A stretch of 64,000 nt of DNA from assembly GCF_900143625.1 (NCBI RefSeq), contig NZ_FRFF01000168.1:1-64000 (forward strand), read 5' to 3'. Positions 1-8,541 of the stretch are shown here, in pieces. A program made the position numbers and the translations under genes. The notes beneath the pieces were generated by a model. It searched no databases. It was not told the DNA's origin and saw only the letters and a list, made by a program, of their open reading frames with translations. How positions within the stretch are numbered: position 1 is the stretch's first letter; each line of letters starts with the position of its first letter. The stretch comes from Nocardiopsis sp. JB363. GTDB lineage: Bacteria; Actinomycetota; Actinomycetes; Streptosporangiales; Streptosporangiaceae.

Positions 1-37
1 CGCCCCCGCCTTCCCCCATCCGCAGGAGGACGAACGC

Positions 38-1864
38 ATGCCCGGATTCACCACACGACCTCAGCTGCGCGGCGACTTCGGCATGGTCGCCTCCACCCAC
101 TGGCTGGCCAGCGCCACCGGTATGTCCGTCCTCGAACGCGGCGGCAACGCCTTCGACGCGGCCGTGGCCACCGGCTTCACCCTCCAGGTCGTGGAACCCC
201 ACCTGAACGGCCCGGGCGGCGAGGTCCCCGTGATCTTCCAGGCGGCCGGGAACGCACCGCGCGTGCTGTGCGGCCAAGGGGTGTCCCCCGCCACCGCGAG
301 CATCGACGCGTTCGCCGGCATGGACCGGATCCCCGGCAGCGGCGTCCTGGCCGCCACCGTCCCCGGAGCCTTCGACGCCTGGATGCTGCTGCTGCGCGAC
401 CACGGCACCATGTCGGTCCGCGAGGTCCTCGAACACGCCGTCGGCCTGGCCGAACGCGGCTACCCGGTCCTGGCCCGCGTCGCCGCCGTGATCGAGAACC
501 TCAAGCCGGTCTTCGCTCGGCATTGGGCGGGTTCGGCCGGTGTGTACCTGCCGCACGGCACCGCCCCCGCCGCCGGTTCGCGGCTGCGCAACCCGGCCCT
601 GGCCGCCGCCTACACGCGGATCATCCGGGAGGCCGAGCGGGGAGGCGGTGACCGCGAGGCGCAGATCGAGGCGGCCCGCCGCTCCTGGGCCCAGGGGTTC
701 GTCGCCGAGGCCGTGGGCGCCTTCCTGGCCTCGCCGGTCCCCAACGGCCGCGGAGAGCCCGAGCAGGGGCTCCTGACCGCCGCCGACATGGCCGACTGGA
801 GCGCCCACTACGAGGACACCACCGCCGTCACCCACGGCGCGCACACGGTGCACAAGACCGGGCCGTGGGGGCAGGGCCCCGCCATGCTGCAACAGCTCCG
901 TCTGGCCGAGGCCCTCGGCGTGGACACCGACCTGCGCCGGGACGGGGTCTTCGGCGCGAACGCCGGTGTCGACGCCGACTTCATCCATCGGGTCACCGAG
1001 AGCGCCAAGCTCGCCTTCGCCGACCGGGAGGCCTGGTACGGCGACCCCGACCACACCGACGTGCCGCTCAAGGAGCTCCTGAGCCCCTCCTACGCCGCCG
1101 AACGCGCCCGGCTCGTCGACGACGCCCGCGTCGCCTTGGACCTGCGTCCCGGCGCCCACGGTGGCCGCGACCCCTTCGTCGCACCGCTGTACCTGGCCGA
1201 CGACACCCCGGGCGACCGCACCACCGGAGAGCCGACCGTGCGCAACGCCGCCGGCATCGCCCCCTCCGACCAGCGCGGCGACACCTGCCACCTCGACGTG
1301 GTGGACGCCCACGGGAACATGGTCTCGGCGACCCCCAGCGGCGGTTGGCTGAGCAGCTCCCCCGTCATCCCCGACCTCGGCTTCCCGTTGGGCACCCGGG
1401 CGCAGATGTTCTGGCTCGACCCGGCCTCGCCCAACGCGCTCGCCCCGCGGCGGCGCCCCCGCACCACACTGTCGCCCACCCTGGTGACCCGCGAGGATGG
1501 ACAGGCGGTGTTGGCCATCGGCACGCCGGGCGGCGACCAGCAGGACCAGTGGACGACCACGGCGCTGCTGCGGATCCTCAACGGGGCCACGGACCTGCAG
1601 GAAGCCATGGACACCCCGATGTTCCACACCAACGCCTTCCCGAGCTCCTTCCACCCGAGGGAGACCCTGCCCGGCGACCTGGTCGTGGAGCCCGGTGTGG
1701 GCGTGGAGACCATCGAGGAGCTGCGCCGGCGCGGTCACACGGTGCGGGTCGTCGAGGCGTGGTCGCTGGGCAGGCTGGCCGCCGTGGCCCGCGACCCGGA
1801 GAGCGGCGAGCTGCGCGCCGCCGCCGACGCCCGAGGTGGCCAGGGGTACGCCGCCGGGCGTTGA
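38..1864 (+). CDS. gamma-glutamyltransferase family protein
   Basis: 608 aa N-terminal nucleophile hydrolase of the gamma-glutamyltranspeptidase superfamily. Family members self-cleave before a Thr that then acts as nucleophile in gamma-glutamyl hydrolysis or transfer. The family N-terminal signature is visible (HWLASATGMSVLERGGNAFDA), as is the predicted processing site GDTCH with Thr416 as likely nucleophile. The C-terminal small-subunit block includes ATPSGGW and AIGTPGGDQQDQW. No signal peptide is apparent, which fits a cytosolic YwrD-like branch better than the secreted enzymes. The start is set by an AGGAGGA Shine-Dalgarno about nine bases upstream of the ATG. The gene stands alone, with an inverted repeat some 350 bp downstream. 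The substrate cannot be deduced; amidase or cephalosporin-acylase-like activity is possible. Confidence 0.88.
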   Translation: MPGFTTRPQLRGDFGMVASTHWLASATGMSVLERGGNAFDAAVATGFTLQVVEPHLNGPGGEVPVIFQAAGNAPRVLCGQGVSPATASIDAFAGMDRIPGSGVLAATVPGAFDAWMLLLRDHGTMSVREVLEHAVGLAERGYPVLARVAAVIENLKPVFARHWAGSAGVYLPHGTAPAAGSRLRNPALAAAYTRIIREAERGGGDREAQIEAARRSWAQGFVAEAVGAFLASPVPNGRGEPEQGLLTAADMADWSAHYEDTTAVTHGAHTVHKTGPWGQGPAMLQQLRLAEALGVDTDLRRDGVFGANAGVDADFIHRVTESAKLAFADREAWYGDPDHTDVPLKELLSPSYAAERARLVDDARVALDLRPGAHGGRDPFVAPLYLADDTPGDRTTGEPTVRNAAGIAPSDQRGDTCHLDVVDAHGNMVSATPSGGWLSSSPVIPDLGFPLGTRAQMFWLDPASPNALAPRRRPRTTLSPTLVTREDGQAVLAIGTPGGDQQDQWTTTALLRILNGATDLQEAMDTPMFHTNAFPSSFHPRETLPGDLVVEPGVGVETIEELRRRGHTVRVVEAWSLGRLAAVARDPESGELRAAADARGGQGYAAGR

Positions 1865-2217
1865 TCGCCCGATCGATGGTGGTCCGGGCGGCACCGATCC
1901 GTCCGGGCCCGGGCCGCGACATCGAAGGAAGACGAAAGCGTACGGAATCCGTACACGGTTGGACGGGATGGGAATTCGGGCGCCGTTGCGCCACCCCGCA
2001 TGCCTTGATCCGACCTCTTGCCAAATCGACCGGTCACTGCTTATCTAGACCTTGTGCGGGGGCGCTCCCGGATGATCGGTCGAGTACGCCGCCACAACTC
2101 CATACCACCCGAACAGGGTAGAAGTCCGCTGTCTCCCCCTCCCTCAGCGGCTGCCCTGTTTCTCCCCTCCAGGCCGAAACCTGCCTTCCCCTCCCGGCGG
2201 TTTTTCGGACAGGAGAG
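1865..2217. other. intergenic region, no gene seen
   Basis: 353 bases between the GGT-family gene and the first hairpin. Only short antisense or out-of-frame ORFs with no recognisable protein features occur here. I see no RNA gene or convincing promoter. Confidence 0.5.
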
Positions 2218-2262
2218 CGATGGGCCGTGGTGCCACCGGCGCGGTGACACCACGGCCCATCG
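2218..2262. terminator. strong inverted repeat, probable transcription terminator
   Basis: Perfect 15-bp stem (CGATGGGCCGTGGTG at 2218-2232 pairing with 2248-2262) around a 15-base loop that can form a further 4-bp stem. It lies between two converging genes. There is no clear T-tract, which is usual for intrinsic terminators in high-GC actinomycetes. Confidence 0.65.
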
Positions 2263-2353
2263 TCGTGTCCGGGGTCGGTGTCGAAGGGAACGCGCCGGCG
2301 CGCACGGACCTGTGGCCGACGGCCTCGGCCCACACTCGGGTTGAGGACACGAA

Positions 2354-2386
2354 CGACCCGGCCGGGCTCGGGGCCCGACCGGGTCG
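2354..2386 (-). terminator. hairpin downstream of the NlpC/P60 gene
   Basis: CGACCCGG at 2354-2361 pairs with CCGGGTCG at 2379-2386, with an inner CGGGC/GCCCG stem. It sits about 35 bases beyond the stop codon of the minus-strand NlpC/P60 gene, the expected place for its terminator. Confidence 0.5.
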
Positions 2387-2420
2387 GCGTTCACTCACCC
2401 CACCACCGGGGGTCGACGTC

Positions 2421-3644
2421 TCAGGCGTGGACGCGCACCGCGCCCGCGTAGTTGTCGGTGCGCACCGAGGTGACGCGTACGTCGAGTCCGGTGCGCGGGG
2501 CCTCCAGCATCTGACCGTCGCCCAGGAAGATGGCCACGTGCGAGATGTAGTCGGGGGCGGTCGGGTCCGAGCGCCAGAACAGCAGGTCACCACGCTCAAG
2601 GTCGTCCCACTCCACCTTGTCGCCCGCGTTCCACTGGTCGTGGGTGACCCGGGGGATCGTCACCCCCGCCTCGTCGAAGGCCCACTGGAGCAGGCCGGAG
2701 CAGTCGAAGCCGACGTTCGGTGTGGTGCCGCCCCAGACGTAGGGAACGCCCAACTGGGTCTCGGCGTTGGCGATGACCTGTTCGACGACGGTGGGCGGTA
2801 CGGCGTCGCCTTGGTCGAGGGGTTCGGGGGCGTCGGCGATCAGCTGGAGCTGGGCGGCGTCGCCGAGCGCCTCCTCCAGGGCTTCGTGCAATTCGAACAG
2901 GTCGGCGTCGGCCGCCGAGATCACCAGGGCGTTGCCCTCGGGCATCCCGAGCTCTCGGGCCTGTTCGCGGGAGATGAGGGCGTCCATCCCGGCGATGCCG
3001 GAGGTGGCGTGCGTCCACACCTCCATGGGGACCTCGCCGTTGCCACCGGCGACGGTGACCTCGCCACCGACCTCCAGTTCGCGTTCCTTGCCCACGTCGT
3101 TGGACAGGGCGATGTGTCCCTCGGCGACGCCCTGCCAGATCTCGTCGGACTCGGCGGAGGGTTCGGGGGCGTGGTTACGGAAGGTGGAGGGCTGCACGCC
3201 CAGCACGGACGTGGCCTCGCCGTCGATCTCCACGCGCGCGGCGTCGACGGTCAGGACGTGGTCGACCCCGTCGATACCGCGGATCTCGTCGACGACCTCG
3301 GGGGGCAGGGTCTCCGGTGCGACGGCGAAGTATTCGACCGAACGCGCCTCCCGGAAGGGGGCGACGTAGGTGTCACCGCGGAGTTCGTCGACGTTCGCGA
3401 CGTCGGGGGACGCCGCCGCCGTCGTGTCTCCGTCCCGAGAGCCGTCCCGTTCGCTCTCGGCCCGGGGTCGGGATCCACTGGGCTCCGCGTCGCCGGGGGG
3501 CGCGGCGTCCTGGACGAACTGGTCGGAGAGGGAGGGTCGTTCCTCGACCACGGGGTCGGCCATCGCGGGGGTCGCACCGAAGGCCGTGAAGACGACCGCG
3601 AATGCGGCCGTGGTTCCCGCACATGTTCTGAGCCGGTTCCGCAC
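2421..3644 (-). CDS. secreted NlpC/P60 (C40) peptidoglycan hydrolase
   Basis: 407 aa. A Sec-type signal peptide (basic MRNRLR, hydrophobic core, ATPAMA then Asp) targets it outside the membrane. The C-terminal part (about residue 290 to the end) is a C40 cysteine peptidase domain: the entry motif VPYVWGG, FDCSG with catalytic Cys315, and SHVAIFLGDG with the catalytic His. Such enzymes cut D-gamma-glutamyl-meso-diaminopimelate or related bonds in cell-wall stem peptides. The middle (about 90-270) is an unassigned extracytoplasmic region containing a PLDQGDA segment. The start is a GTG preceded at some distance by AAGGG; the site is not strong, but the signal peptide makes a much later start unlikely. 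It is monocistronic, with hairpins downstream. I looked for a c-di-AMP riboswitch upstream, as known for some such genes, and could not see one. Confidence 0.87.
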   Translation of the reverse strand: MRNRLRTCAGTTAAFAVVFTAFGATPAMADPVVEERPSLSDQFVQDAAPPGDAEPSGSRPRAESERDGSRDGDTTAAASPDVANVDELRGDTYVAPFREARSVEYFAVAPETLPPEVVDEIRGIDGVDHVLTVDAARVEIDGEATSVLGVQPSTFRNHAPEPSAESDEIWQGVAEGHIALSNDVGKERELEVGGEVTVAGGNGEVPMEVWTHATSGIAGMDALISREQARELGMPEGNALVISAADADLFELHEALEEALGDAAQLQLIADAPEPLDQGDAVPPTVVEQVIANAETQLGVPYVWGGTTPNVGFDCSGLLQWAFDEAGVTIPRVTHDQWNAGDKVEWDDLERGDLLFWRSDPTAPDYISHVAIFLGDGQMLEAPRTGLDVRVTSVRTDNYAGAVRVHA

Positions 3645-3838
3645 GGGGGTTCATCACCCTTTCTGTGACCGCGGCGGGCGGGAGTGTCCGCTGCGGCGCA
3701 CGGCCTTTGTTTTACGTGTCCGGGTCCAAGAATGGGCGCACCCGGGTTTGTTTGCAAGAAGTCCACGCCGTCCGATATCGGACGTCTACCTTTCCGGCGA
3801 ATGACCGTTCCCTGAACGAGTGTCCGTTTCGCCCCTGG

Positions 3839-5527
3839 TCAGGGTCTGTCATAGCGGTCCGTCACGGACAGGTCGAGAGGGAACCGGACCGGGGAGTCGC
3901 CGAAGAGGATCTCCCGGGTGCGGGTCTCGGCCCGGCGGACGGCCCGCACGGCCGCTTCGTCCAGGTCCTCGGGAACGTGCAGGACCACCTCGTCGTGCAC
4001 GAAGAAGACGATGCCGCCACCCTCGGGCAGCGTCGGGAGGTTCTCCCGTAACTCCTGACGCAGGGCGGCCAGCAGGACCAGCGCCCACTCGGCGGCGGTG
4101 GCCTGCACGACGAAGTTGCGGGTGAACCGACCGTGGGCGCGTCGCCGACGGTCGGCGTCCGGGGCGGCGATCGTGGCCGCCCAACCGCGCGGCGACGGGG
4201 AGGTCCGGCCCAACCAGGAACGGACGATGCCGCCGCCCTCACCGGTGCGCGCCGCGGCGTCGACGTGGTCCAGGGCCCGGGGATAGAGGCGGCGCATCGT
4301 GGCGAGCAGGGGCGCGGCGTCACCGGAGGTCTGCCCGTACATGGCGGCGAGCAGGCCGATCTTGGCGCGCTCGCGGTCTCCGCCCACGTGGTCGGCCAGG
4401 CTCGCGTACAGGTCCTCCTCGGCAGCGGCCGCCGCGAGGGCCTCGTCGTGGGAGAGGGCGGCGAGGACACGTGGTTCGAGTTGGCCGGCGTCGGCGCGTA
4501 CCAGGACCCAACCGGGGTCGGAGCGCACCGCGCCGCGGACCGCCTTGGGGATCTGTAGGCCGCCGCCACCCCGGGTGGCCCACCGTCCGGACACGACCCC
4601 GCCCACCACGTAGTCGGGCTGAAAACGCCCCAGTCGCGGGCCTTCCTCCGTCTTGAGCTCCCGGACCCAGGTCTCCGCCCAGGTCCACCCGTTGGCCGAG
4701 TGCAGCCGGGCGAGCTCCTTGTAGCGCAGCAGCAGGGGGATGACGGGGTGGTCGACCTGTTCCAGCACCCAGGAGCGGGTGGACTCGACCGGGTGGCCGA
4801 CCCACGCCATGGCCCGCATGACCTGGGCGGGCGAGTCGGGGTTGACGTCGTGTCCGACCACCTCGCCGATCCGTTCGGCCAGGTCGGCCAGGACCCGGGG
4901 ACGTTCTCCTCCTGTCGGTCGGGGGCCGAGGACCTTGGTGAGGATCCGGTCGTGTTCCTCGGGACGCCAGGGCAGCCCGTCGTGGCTCATCTCCACCGCG
5001 GCCAGGGCCCCCGCCGACTCCACCGCCACCAACAGGGAGAAGCGGTCGGGGGCGAGCAGCTCGCCGATACGTTCGCCCTGGTCTCGGTGGACCTCCAGGA
5101 GCGCGTCGAGCCGGTCGGTGCCGGGTGGCAGGGTGGACCGGTCGGCCTCGAACAGTGCGGGCTGGGCGGCGGTACCCTCCCCCAGCGGTCGGACCGGGTC
5201 GTCGGGCACGGGGAGGTCGTGCAGCCGAGCCCAGGCGGCACCCAGCGAGTGGGGTTCGTGGTGGCGGGCCGCGTGGCCCAGCAGGAGCGCCTCGGTGTGT
5301 TCGACGTCGTGGCAGCGCCGCACCCGCACCCCGGCCCGGACCAGCTCGGGGTAGACGTCCTCGGTGCGGGCCCAGACCCAGCGCGGGGGTTCCGGGGAGC
5401 CCGTCTCGATCTCGCGGACCTCGGCGACGAGGTCGGCCACGCTTCGAACGGGCCCGACCGGTGAGGCGCCGTCGAGCTCCCTCAACCGGCCACCGCCCTC
5501 CCCATCGGCGACCACCGCGATCCGCAT
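3839..5527 (-). CDS. family-A DNA polymerase-like protein (3'-5' exonuclease/polymerase type)
   Basis: 562 aa from the ATG at 5527 (MRIAVVAD); an upstream in-frame start would add 19 unconserved residues. The C-terminal half carries the polymerase I palm and fingers motifs: motif A as DAGQLEPRVLAALSHD, the fingers helix as RERAKIGLLAAMYGQ with the conserved Lys and Tyr-Gly, and motif C as VFFVHDEVVLH (HDE). It is much shorter than full PolI (about 900 aa) and lacks a 5' nuclease domain. The N-terminal part is a diverged exonuclease-like region. This matches the small second PolA paralogue annotated in actinomycetes as bifunctional 3'-5' exonuclease/DNA polymerase. A role in DNA repair synthesis is inference. 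It is followed on the same strand by the dehydrogenase gene. Confidence 0.83.
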   Translation of the reverse strand: MRIAVVADGEGGGRLRELDGASPVGPVRSVADLVAEVREIETGSPEPPRWVWARTEDVYPELVRAGVRVRRCHDVEHTEALLLGHAARHHEPHSLGAAWARLHDLPVPDDPVRPLGEGTAAQPALFEADRSTLPPGTDRLDALLEVHRDQGERIGELLAPDRFSLLVAVESAGALAAVEMSHDGLPWRPEEHDRILTKVLGPRPTGGERPRVLADLAERIGEVVGHDVNPDSPAQVMRAMAWVGHPVESTRSWVLEQVDHPVIPLLLRYKELARLHSANGWTWAETWVRELKTEEGPRLGRFQPDYVVGGVVSGRWATRGGGGLQIPKAVRGAVRSDPGWVLVRADAGQLEPRVLAALSHDEALAAAAAEEDLYASLADHVGGDRERAKIGLLAAMYGQTSGDAAPLLATMRRLYPRALDHVDAAARTGEGGGIVRSWLGRTSPSPRGWAATIAAPDADRRRRAHGRFTRNFVVQATAAEWALVLLAALRQELRENLPTLPEGGGIVFFVHDEVVLHVPEDLDEAAVRAVRRAETRTREILFGDSPVRFPLDLSVTDRYDRP

Positions 5528-5619
5528 GCCCCCATTCTTCCCCGCGACCACGACAAACGGACACATCCACACCCGTTCGCTCATCTCTTCGGGGCGGCCG
5601 TCGGACCCGTACCGTCCCC

Positions 5620-6537
5620 CTAGCGTCCGGGGCGGACGACGTTGGCCAGGGGCTCCCCCGCGGCCCAGCGGGCCAGTTGCGCGTCCATGAACGTGCGCGC
5701 CCGCGGGCCGAACGCGGTCGAACCACCCGCCACGTGCGGGGTGAAGTACACCCCGGGGGCCTCCCAGAGCGGGTGATCGACCGGCGGCGGTTCGGGGTCG
5801 GTGACGTCCAGGGCGGCGCGCACCCGACCGTTCTGGGCGAGCAGGGCGTCGGTGTCGAGTACGGCACCGCGACCCACGTTGACCACGAGCGCGTCGTCGC
5901 GCAGCAGGGCGAACTCACGGGTGCCGAACAGGCCACGGGTGGCGTCGGTGAGCGGGGTGACCAGCACGACGACGTCGACCTCCGGCAGGAGGTCGGGCAG
6001 TTCGTCGACGCCGTGGACGTCCTGTTCGGGGCGTGGGCGGCTCGCCACCCGCACCACCTCGACCTCGAACGGGAGCAGCCGCCGTTCGATGGCCTTTCCG
6101 ATGCTGCCGTACCCGATGATCATCACCCGGGAGTCGGCCAGCGACCGCTGTGGCGTGGGCGCCCACCGGTGTTCGCGCTGGTCGATGGCCCACCGGGGCA
6201 ACTCGCGCTGGGCGGCGAGGATGAGCGCGAGCGTGTGTTCGGCGGTACTGGCGTCGTGCAGCCCGCGACCGTTGCACAGGGTGACGTGGTCGGGGATCAG
6301 TCCCAGTACCTGGTCGTAGCCGGCGGAGACCAGTTGGAGGACGCGCAGCTCCGGCATCCGACCGATGATCTCCAGCCGCTCGTCCACTCCCTGGGTGGAG
6401 GGCACGTAGGGCACCTGGTAGAAGGTGACCTCCTCCAGTTCCCTGGGCGCCGGTCCTCCCGCGTAGAGGTCGACGTGGAGCCCGTCGGGCGCGTTCTCCC
6501 GGTTCTGCTCCCACTGCACCAGTGCTCGGCCGCCCAT
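5620..6537 (-). CDS. D-isomer-specific 2-hydroxyacid dehydrogenase
   Basis: 305 aa from ATG 6537, which has GGGAGG about nine bases upstream; an in-frame extension to 6582 adds only unconserved residues. The Rossmann NAD(P)-binding motif is IGYGSIGKAIE. Downstream family signatures are VVLVTPLTDATRG and VNVGRGAVLDTDAL, then DVTDPEPP and the catalytic-His region TPHVAGG. These define the phosphoglycerate/glyoxylate/hydroxypyruvate reductase superfamily. A cytosolic 2-ketoacid reductase is expected; the substrate cannot be read from sequence. It lies between the polymerase-like gene and the RNA methyltransferase, all on the minus strand with gaps of 60-90 bp. Confidence 0.88.
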   Translation of the reverse strand: MGGRALVQWEQNRENAPDGLHVDLYAGGPAPRELEEVTFYQVPYVPSTQGVDERLEIIGRMPELRVLQLVSAGYDQVLGLIPDHVTLCNGRGLHDASTAEHTLALILAAQRELPRWAIDQREHRWAPTPQRSLADSRVMIIGYGSIGKAIERRLLPFEVEVVRVASRPRPEQDVHGVDELPDLLPEVDVVVLVTPLTDATRGLFGTREFALLRDDALVVNVGRGAVLDTDALLAQNGRVRAALDVTDPEPPPVDHPLWEAPGVYFTPHVAGGSTAFGPRARTFMDAQLARWAAGEPLANVVRPGR

Positions 6538-6597
6538 GTCGTGCGTCCTCCCTGCCGTGACCGTCCGTGTCACGCGCCACACTAGACGCTCAGGGGC

Positions 6598-7413
6598 TCA
6601 CCGGGTGCGTCCGAGCTCGTAACAGGCGATGGCGGCGGCCGCGGTGACGTTGAGGGAGTCGACGTCGCGTTCGGCCATCGGGATGTGCACGCGCGAGGTG
6701 GCGCGTTCGAGCCAGCGTGAGGACAGCCCATCGCCCTCGGTCCCCAACAGCAACCCCACCTTGGCGTCGGGCGCGAGGCGGTCCATGGCCTCGCCCATCG
6801 GCACGGAGCCCTCCCCCGGGGTGAGCGCCATGAGGTCGAACCCGGACTCGCGCAGGGTGTCCAGTCCGCCGTACCAATCGTCCATCCGGGTGTAGGGCAG
6901 GGTGAAGACCGCGCCCATGGACACCTTCACCGAACGTCGGTACAGCGGGTCGGCGCAGCGAGGCGCGAGGACCACGGCGTCCACCCCCAGCCCGGCGGCG
7001 CTGCGGAAGATCGCGCCGACGTTGGTGTGGTCGACCAGGTCCTCCAGCACCACGATGGCGCGCGCCTCGGCGAGCACCTCGGTCAGGTCCGGCAGTGGCT
7101 CGCGGTGGTAGGCGGCCAGGGCGCCGCGGTGCAGGTCGAATCCGACGAGGCGTTCGGCGGTCTCCTCGCTGACGACGTACAGCGGCGCCTCGGTGGCGGC
7201 CACGACGTCGTCGAGGGCCTCGGCGCGTCGTTCGGTCAGCAGGAAGCTGCGCGGTGTGTACCCGGCGGTGGCGGCGCGGCGGATCACCTTGTCGCCCTCG
7301 GCCATGAACAGGCCGTGTTCGGCCTCCAGGTGACGGCGCAGGTTGACGTCGCGCAGACGGGTGTAGTCGGCCAGGCGCGGGTCGGTGGGGTCACTGACCC
7401 TGATGACATCCAT
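6598..7413 (-). CDS. TrmH/SpoU family RNA 2'-O-methyltransferase
   Basis: 271 aa from ATG 7413. The N-terminal substrate-binding domain (DVNLRRHLEAEHGLFMAEGDKVIRRA) is of the SpoU_sub_bind type. The C-terminal SPOUT knot carries motif 1 as DHTNVGAIFRSAAGLG, motif 2 as LGTEGDGL and motif 3 as SLNVTAAAAIACYE. These enzymes methylate a ribose 2'-OH in tRNA or rRNA; the target is unknown. The likely -10 element GATAAT ends eight bases before this ATG, which points to a leaderless transcript starting at or near it. An in-frame GTG six bases upstream is the alternative start. Confidence 0.9.
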   Translation of the reverse strand: MDVIRVSDPTDPRLADYTRLRDVNLRRHLEAEHGLFMAEGDKVIRRAATAGYTPRSFLLTERRAEALDDVVAATEAPLYVVSEETAERLVGFDLHRGALAAYHREPLPDLTEVLAEARAIVVLEDLVDHTNVGAIFRSAAGLGVDAVVLAPRCADPLYRRSVKVSMGAVFTLPYTRMDDWYGGLDTLRESGFDLMALTPGEGSVPMGEAMDRLAPDAKVGLLLGTEGDGLSSRWLERATSRVHIPMAERDVDSLNVTAAAAIACYELGRTR

Positions 7414-7421
7414 GGTCACCG

Positions 7422-7427
7422 ATTATC
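7422..7427 (-). promoter_or_regulatory. candidate -10 element for the TrmH-family gene
   Basis: GATAAT on the minus strand, eight bases before the ATG at 7413. It matches the actinobacterial -10 consensus and the spacing expected for a leaderless mRNA. No clear -35 was seen. Confidence 0.4.
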
Positions 7428-7493
7428 CCGTGCGCCGGGCGGTGGACGCTCCGGGTGGGCGTGCGGACCGGGCCCATCGGGCCCCGTACTCGG

Positions 7494-8111
7494 CTACTGC
7501 TCGGACTCGAAGCGTTCGGTGAGGGGGATCAGGCGCTGCCAGCGGGCCTCCTCGCAGGAGCCGCGGCGTGTCAGGGAGGTGTCGATCTCGCGTCCCTCCC
7601 AGGTGCCCTCGATGCCGGCCTGCTGGGGGCCGTAGACCTTGTCGGTGCACACGGTTCCGTCGCTGATCTCGGCGAACAGCGGATGGCCCTTGAGCTCTTC
7701 GGGGTCCTCGGAGGCCGAGGACTCGACGTCCTCTTCCTCGGTGGTGGGCTCGGCGATGGTGGGGTCCTCGGCCATTTCGGCGGCCACTTCGGCCATCGCG
7801 GAGCAGGCCGCCGGGTCCTGCTCCAGGTCCCCCCTGCACTCCAGGGTCTGCACCCAGGCGTGGTGGCGGTCGGTGACCTGGATGCGCAGCGTACCGACCG
7901 GGCCGGAGAGCACGGGCTCCTCGGTGTCCTGCTCGATGACGCTGCTCAGCACCTCGGGAGTGGTCGCGTTGGCGGCCTCCACGTCCTGGGGCGGCAGCAT
8001 CGATGGACCCACGAACACGGCGTAGGTCACCGCGCCGGTGCAGCAGGCGCCGGCGAGCAGCTTGGAGCCGAGATTGCCTCGGTTCCGTCGGTCACTGTGC
8101 GAATGGGACAT
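7494..8111 (-). CDS. hypothetical membrane-anchored or exported protein
   Basis: 205 aa. The short basic N-terminus is followed by one hydrophobic segment (about 15-35, KLLAGACCTGAVTYAVFVG) that could be a signal anchor or an uncleaved signal. The remainder is acidic, with a low-complexity EEEDVESSASEDPEE stretch near residue 125 and a scatter of Cys (CRGDLEQDPAAC, VCTDKVYG, RRGSCEEARW) that could form extracytoplasmic disulfides. I do not recognise the family. The start is supported by GAGGG seven bases before the ATG. It is transcribed toward the RNA methyltransferase gene about 80 bp away, with a small GGGCCC/GGGCCC hairpin between them. Confidence 0.6.
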   Translation of the reverse strand: MSHSHSDRRNRGNLGSKLLAGACCTGAVTYAVFVGPSMLPPQDVEAANATTPEVLSSVIEQDTEEPVLSGPVGTLRIQVTDRHHAWVQTLECRGDLEQDPAACSAMAEVAAEMAEDPTIAEPTTEEEDVESSASEDPEELKGHPLFAEISDGTVCTDKVYGPQQAGIEGTWEGREIDTSLTRRGSCEEARWQRLIPLTERFESEQ

Positions 8112-8541
8112 GCCAAAACCCTCGGGGGTCGATTGGTCGCGGGGGCGTCCACGCGGGCCGGGCCCCGTCGTGGCGGGGCGTCCGCGGATCGGACGTCAAG
8201 TATCGGTCAAGCGCATACCGGGGGCCCATGGTAGCGGGGAGTCGGGAGTACATCTCGAAGGTCGCCGTAACGAAGCGGTCAAGGAGCGTCTTGTCTCGGT
8301 ATCGATGTGAGCGGCGCCACCCCCACCCTTCCACTCTCGCATTACCTGCCAGTAAGGTCCGGGGGAGGAATCGTTCGTTTCGCGGCTTTCGCTCGCCTTC
8401 ACACCTGTAGGACGCAGCCCGCGCGAGAACGGTTCACTCCACGTACCTTCCGCGGGTGCCGGGAACCGCACCCGGCCACCGCCGCACCCCCGGCCCCGGG
8501 CGACCGGGTGCCGGACGACCAGCCACACCCCCGGAGTGCCC
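8112..8541. other. divergent intergenic region
   Basis: 430 bases between the minus-strand hypothetical gene and the plus-strand VWA gene. It presumably holds promoters for both. No convincing gene, RNA or long inverted repeat is visible. Confidence 0.4.

Noticed and set aside
3645..3838. Possible c-di-AMP riboswitch upstream of the NlpC/P60 gene
   Set aside because: Such genes are often controlled this way, but I could not find the conserved riboswitch core sequences on the minus strand here.
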